A stretch of 10,913 nucleotides of DNA from Salibacteraceae bacterium (lineage in GTDB: Bacteria; Bacteroidota; Bacteroidia; Flavobacteriales_G; Salibacteraceae): positions 1 through 10,913 of the forward strand of contig JALRDM010000228.1 in assembly GCA_023262195.1 (NCBI GenBank), given 5' to 3'. The first letter of the stretch is position 1, and each line of letters opens with the position of its first letter. Below the pieces are notes generated by a model that made no database searches, was not told the DNA's origin, and worked only from the letters and a program-made list of their open reading frames with translations. The position numbers and the translations under genes are program-made. This document shows positions 8,154 through 10,913 of this stretch, piece by piece.

Positions 8154-8161
8154 TATTTTTG
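8154..8161 (+). promoter_or_regulatory. Putative -7 promoter element for the radical SAM gene
   Basis: The plus strand reads TATTTTTG, an exact TAnnTTTG match in the 101-base gap between the divergent exporter operon and the radical SAM gene. It predicts transcription start near 8165 and a leader of about 22 bases to the ATG at 8187, the same geometry as at sucA. No -33 TTG lies at the proper distance. The spacing favours ATG 8187 over GTG 8169 as the start codon. Confidence 0.4.
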
Positions 8162-8186
8162 ACCCATAGTGCGGGATAGTATTAAT

Positions 8187-9179
8187 ATGGTTTCTAAGCT
8201 TACTCCAAGCAAAGTATTGAATGCATTAAATGTGCTGGGTTCATACTATTGGAGTAGAATCACCCAACAAACAAGGCATACCGGTCTACCTATAAGCCTG
8301 AGTATTGAACCTACCACAGCGTGTAACTTAAGGTGTCCAGAATGCCCGAGTGGTTTAAGGTCATTTAGCCGAAACACTGGAAAAATGAGCATCGAACTTC
8401 TAGATAAGATTTTACGCGAGGTCAAGGCACATTGCACCTACATCAACTTCTATTTTCAGGGTGAACCGTATTTGCATCCTCAGTTTTTACATATGGTGAA
8501 ACTCTGTCATGACCATGGCATCTATTCTGCCACCAGCACCAATGCGCATTTTCTCAATTCTGAGAAAGCCAAGGCTACGGTAGAGTCTGGTCTTGACAGA
8601 CTGATCATTTCTATTGATGGTGCTGACCAAAACACGTATGAAAGTTATAGAAAAGAGGGTGACCTCTCAAAGGTCATAAAGGGAACTAAAAATGTGCTTT
8701 ACTGGAAAAAGAAGCTTAAGTCATCTACTCCACACATCATATTTCAATTCTTAGTGGTTAAACCAAACGAACATCAAATTAATGAGGTGAAACTCATTGG
8801 TGATGAACTCGGTGTAGATGAGGTGAAATTGAAAACAGCCCAGATTTATGACTTTGAAGATGGAAATGATCTCATTCCCACCATCGACAAATACTCCAGG
8901 TATCAAATGGAACAAAACGGAAAGTGGAGCATTAAAAACCCCTTAGATAATCATTGCTGGCGCATGTGGTCTGGGGCCGTCATCACTTGGGACGGAAAAG
9001 TTGTGCCTTGTTGCTTTGACAAAGACGCCCAACACAGCATGGGAGACTTACACTCGCATAGCTTCACAGAAATATGGAACAATGATCAATACAAAGATTT
9101 CCGAGCGAGTATACTCAAATCTAGAAGTGAAGTAGAAATGTGCAAGAATTGCAGCGAAGGAACCCAAGTTTGGGGGTAG
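8187..9179 (+). CDS. Radical SAM/SPASM domain protein, substrate unknown
   Basis: A radical S-adenosylmethionine enzyme with a C-terminal auxiliary iron-sulfur domain; reaction and substrate cannot be told from sequence. From ATG 8187 it has 330 residues. The N-terminal SAM-cluster motif CNLRCPEC gives C46, C50 and C53, followed by QGEP at 91-94 (the GGEP-like SAM-binding motif) and ISIDGADQNTYESYR at about 141-155. The C-terminal SPASM part begins at C257 with the CX12GX4C pattern to C275, then C276 (VVPCCFD), GDLHSHSFTEIWN and a terminal CKNC (C319, C322), only eight residues from the end. Five cysteines suggest one auxiliary cluster rather than the full two-cluster SPASM set. An in-frame GTG at 8169 would add six residues; I prefer the ATG because of the promoter spacing. 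No small precursor-peptide gene lies beside it. It is transcribed away from the exporter operon and converges on frr with a 3-base gap. Confidence 0.88.
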   Translation: MVSKLTPSKVLNALNVLGSYYWSRITQQTRHTGLPISLSIEPTTACNLRCPECPSGLRSFSRNTGKMSIELLDKILREVKAHCTYINFYFQGEPYLHPQFLHMVKLCHDHGIYSATSTNAHFLNSEKAKATVESGLDRLIISIDGADQNTYESYRKEGDLSKVIKGTKNVLYWKKKLKSSTPHIIFQFLVVKPNEHQINEVKLIGDELGVDEVKLKTAQIYDFEDGNDLIPTIDKYSRYQMEQNGKWSIKNPLDNHCWRMWSGAVITWDGKVVPCCFDKDAQHSMGDLHSHSFTEIWNNDQYKDFRASILKSRSEVEMCKNCSEGTQVWG

Positions 9180-9182
9180 ATC

Positions 9183-9743
9183 TCATACTGTGAGAATGTC
9201 TTTTTCCTTTATTTCAAGAAGATCATCCACGCGCTTTGTATAGGAGTCGGTAAGCTTTTGAACACGCTCTTCGCCTTCTTTTGCCAAATCATCGGAGATG
9301 GTATCCTCTTTTAATTTTTTGATTTCGTCATTGGCGTCCTTACGAGCGTTACGAATAGAAACCTTCGCGTCTTCTCCCTCAGCTTTAGCTTGTTTGACCA
9401 ATGTCAACCTCCGCTCCTCGGTCAAGGCCGGAATATTAATCATGATCAATTCTCCATTATTCTGAGGGTTGAGTCCAAGATTAGCCACCATAATTGCCTT
9501 TTCAATTGACTCAAGCATTGCCTTTTCCCAAGGCTGAATAGACAATGTTCTGGCATCAGGTGTATTGATGTTAGACACCTGCGACAATGGGGTTTGTGAC
9601 CCATAGTAATCAACATAAACACTATCGAGCATGCTTGCGTGTGCACGACCAGCGCGGATTTTTCCGAGCCCCTTTTTTAAGTGCTCAATTGCGCCTTCCA
9701 TGCCTTCTTTGGCCATGTCTAATACCATTTGAATCTCATCCAT
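9183..9743 (-). CDS. frr: Ribosome recycling factor
   Basis: With EF-G, this factor splits the post-termination ribosome so that its subunits can be reused; cytosolic and essential. The 186 residues equal the family length of about 185. Conserved features: the first helix of the three-helix bundle with KIRAGRAHASMLD at 28-40; the small beta domain with VDYYGSQTPLSQVSNI at 44-59 and LSIQPWEK at 67-74; LGLNPQNNGELIMINIPALTEERR at about 89-112; and the hallmark RNARKDAND at 131-139 with R131. It follows pyrH by 43 bases in the conserved tsf-pyrH-frr order and is probably cotranscribed with pyrH. The 3' end faces the radical SAM gene, 3 bases away, with no strong terminator between them. Confidence 0.98.
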   Translation of the reverse strand: MDEIQMVLDMAKEGMEGAIEHLKKGLGKIRAGRAHASMLDSVYVDYYGSQTPLSQVSNINTPDARTLSIQPWEKAMLESIEKAIMVANLGLNPQNNGELIMINIPALTEERRLTLVKQAKAEGEDAKVSIRNARKDANDEIKKLKEDTISDDLAKEGEERVQKLTDSYTKRVDDLLEIKEKDILTV

Positions 9744-9786
9744 TGCTTTTCGCTTTTACTGCGGTCGAAAATAATAATTGAATATG

Positions 9787-10494
9787 TTACAATTCAACCA
9801 AGGTACCCACACGTTCTCCTTTAATTACCCGCTGTAAGTTGCCAGGCCTGTTCATGTCAAACACGATAATGGGCACGTTGTTTTCCTGACATAAGGTAAA
9901 AGCCGTCATGTCCATGACATTAAGATTTTTTGAAATCACATCGGCAAAGCTCAGCGTATCGAATTTAGTCGCAGTCGCATCCTTTTCAGGGTCAGCTGTA
10001 TAAATACCATCAACTCGAGTTCCCTTTAAGATCACATCGGCTTCAATTTCAATAGCTCGAAGTGATGCTGCAGTATCGGTGGTGAAATAAGGATTCCCTG
10101 TTCCAGCCCCAAAAATTACAATCCGTCCTTTTTCAAGATGTCGCACGGCTCTTCTACGTATGAAAGGCTCAGCGATTTGCTCCATCTTGATGGCTGAAAG
10201 TAATCGAGTTTTCATTCCAATGGCTTCCATTCCCGATTGCAAGGCGAGACCGTTGATCATGGTAGCCAACATTCCCATGTGATCTCCTTGAACTCGATCA
10301 ATAGAATTGGCCGCTTGCATACCCCGATAAATATTGCCACCGCCAATCACTACGGCTACTTCGATTCCTTGCTCAGCAATGGCCTTGATTTCTTCACAGT
10401 ACTGAATGACGCGATTGTTGTCAATCCCATAATCTTGATCTCCCATGAGTGCCTCGCCACTCAGTTTCAATAGTATTCTTTTGTACTTAGCCAT
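9787..10494 (-). CDS. pyrH: UMP kinase (uridylate kinase)
   Basis: Phosphorylates UMP to UDP using ATP in pyrimidine nucleotide synthesis. It is the bacterial hexameric amino-acid-kinase-fold enzyme, unrelated to eukaryotic UMP/CMP kinases. All 235 residues are present: KLSGEAL at 10-16, [10 protein letters not shown] at 49-58, DHMGMLAT at 71-78, [15 protein letters not shown] at 129-143 (nucleotide binding), [13 protein letters not shown] at 157-169, and NVMDMTAF at 192-199. The start is fixed by the conserved KLSGEAL, which is too close to the N-terminus for a later ATG. It lies between tsf and frr as in most bacteria. An intrinsic terminator behind tsf and a -33/-7 promoter match just before the ATG indicate separate transcription, probably from a nearly leaderless mRNA. 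Confidence 0.98.
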   Translation of the reverse strand: MAKYKRILLKLSGEALMGDQDYGIDNNRVIQYCEEIKAIAEQGIEVAVVIGGGNIYRGMQAANSIDRVQGDHMGMLATMINGLALQSGMEAIGMKTRLLSAIKMEQIAEPFIRRRAVRHLEKGRIVIFGAGTGNPYFTTDTAASLRAIEIEADVILKGTRVDGIYTADPEKDATATKFDTLSFADVISKNLNVMDMTAFTLCQENNVPIIVFDMNRPGNLQRVIKGERVGTLVEL

Positions 10495-10498
10495 TGCG

Positions 10499-10530
10499 CA
10501 AACCTAATTCATTGTTTTTTTGATCGTCAA
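10499..10530 (-). promoter_or_regulatory. Bacteroidota -33/-7 promoter of pyrH
   Basis: On the minus strand TTG (10530-10528) is followed after 21 bases by TAGGTTTG (10506-10499), matching the TTG-N17-23-TAnnTTTG pattern known for Flavobacterium and Bacteroides. The predicted start site is about 10495, one base before the pyrH ATG at 10494. It lies just downstream of the tsf terminator in the direction of transcription, so it would restart transcription for pyrH-frr. Confidence 0.6.
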
Positions 10531-10592
10531 TTTTTTGGACAAAAAAAGAGCGATGAAAATTTCATCGCTCTTTAATTGAATTCATTGTTTTT
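10506..10592. repeat. 14-base direct repeat flanking the tsf terminator
   Basis: AATTCATTGTTTTT occurs at 10506-10519 and again at 10579-10592, one copy on each side of the terminator hairpin. The right copy runs into the tsf stop codon; the left copy abuts the pyrH -7 element. It may be the trace of a small local duplication or chance in an AT-rich spacer. Confidence 0.5.
10541..10573 (-). terminator. Intrinsic terminator downstream of tsf
   Basis: A perfect 14-base inverted repeat (arms 10545-10558 and 10560-10573, arm sequence AAAGAGCGATGAAA) folds into a stem of about 12-13 pairs with a tiny loop. Reading the minus strand, the stem is followed directly by seven T residues (the A run at 10541-10547). 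It starts 18 bases after the tsf stop codon. This is a textbook rho-independent terminator for tsf; on the plus strand it is not followed by a long T run. Confidence 0.9.
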
Positions 10593-10913
10593 AGCTTAAA
10601 GCGTGGCGCTTGAAAGCCGTTACTGTCAGATTGGAGTCAACTTCTTTCAAGTATTGGCCAACCGACTTCTTATTCTCTTTGATGAAGGCTTGATTTAACA
10701 ACGTGTTCTCTTTAAAGAACTTGTTAAGCTTACCCATGGCAATTTTCTCAAGCATTTCTTCTGGCTTGCCTTCTTGACGTGCCAAATCTTTGCCTATCTC
10801 GATCTCCTTATCAATGATGTCTTGAGATACGCCATCTTGATCAATAGCCACAGGTGCCATTGCTGCAATTTGCATTGCCACATCGCGACCAACTTCAGAC
10901 TTTCCTTCTACAC
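10591..10913 (-). CDS. tsf: Elongation factor Ts (partial, 5' end outside window)
   Basis: Guanine-nucleotide exchange factor that regenerates EF-Tu-GTP during translation; cytosolic. The window holds the C-terminal 106 residues of a protein normally about 275 long, and the frame is open to the right edge. The reading passes through EGKSEVGRDVAMQIAAMAP, a conserved EF-Ts core segment, then KEIEIGKDLARQEGKP, ENTLLNQAFIK and the terminal LTVTAFKRHALS, all typical of the family's second core subdomain and C-terminal module. The GTG at 10879-10881 is an internal valine codon, not the start. A strong terminator follows 18 bases after the stop. rpsB would be expected upstream, outside the window. 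Confidence 0.97.
   Translation of the reverse strand, partial: VEGKSEVGRDVAMQIAAMAPVAIDQDGVSQDIIDKEIEIGKDLARQEGKPEEMLEKIAMGKLNKFFKENTLLNQAFIKENKKSVGQYLKEVDSNLTVTAFKRHALS

Noticed and set aside
9181..9195. Small inverted repeat TCTCA-TACTG-TGAGA between the radical SAM and frr stop codons.
   Set aside because: Only five pairs, no adjacent T run on the minus strand, and the T run on the plus strand begins four bases later. Too weak to call a bidirectional terminator.
9766..9773. TATTTTCG on the minus strand in the pyrH-frr gap as a possible frr promoter.
   Set aside because: One mismatch to the consensus; the 43-base gap is more simply a cotranscribed spacer.
10879..10881. GTG as a possible start of a short EF-Ts-like protein.
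   Set aside because: The frame continues upstream to the window edge through conserved EF-Ts residues (EVGRDVAM), so this is an internal valine.

Overview
The window is compact, moderately AT-rich bacterial DNA. It is best explained as a chromosome segment from the phylum Bacteroidota, probably a marine or soil Cytophagales/Flavobacteriia-type organism. The main signs are TAnnTTTG motifs (the Bacteroidota -7 promoter element) just upstream of several genes, the absence of clear Shine-Dalgarno sequences, and the character of the proteins. The phylum assignment is inference from these features; there is no rRNA in the window. All large genes look intact and ordinary housekeeping in nature. There is no tRNA, insertion sequence, CRISPR array or phage gene.

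Layout, left to right. (1) Bases 1-2302, minus strand: the first 767 codons of the 2-oxoglutarate dehydrogenase E1 gene (sucA), cut by the window edge. (2) 2370-2714, minus: a small unrecognised protein, head-to-head with (3) 2718-3647, plus: a nucleotide-sugar-epimerase-like SDR protein (TIGR01777/YfcH type). (4) 8085 down to 3631, minus: a three-gene operon with 3-base spacers, made of a large RND/MMPL-type exporter, a glucose-1-phosphate thymidylyltransferase (rfbA/rmlA) and a trans-polyprenyl diphosphate synthase. The last of these overlaps the 3' end of the epimerase gene tail-to-tail by 17 bases. (5) 8187-9179, plus: a radical SAM/SPASM protein diverging from the exporter operon. (6) 10913 down to 9183, minus: the conserved translation-linked block tsf (partial), pyrH and frr. 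A strong intrinsic terminator lies between tsf and pyrH, and pyrH has its own good -33/-7 promoter placed so close to the ATG that the mRNA should be nearly leaderless.

How they work together. sucA feeds the TCA cycle. tsf, pyrH and frr serve translation and pyrimidine nucleotide supply. The exporter-rfbA-prenyl synthase operon links isoprenoid chain synthesis, dTDP-sugar supply and a membrane exporter. This suggests a cell-envelope role, but no shared substrate can be read from the sequence. The radical SAM/SPASM enzyme and the small protein at 2370-2714 are the two genes whose function is open. I found no clear candidate for a wholly new multi-gene system. The most useful leads are the pyrH promoter/terminator arrangement, the asymmetric exporter with its DSL-rich insert, and the uncharacterised radical SAM gene.
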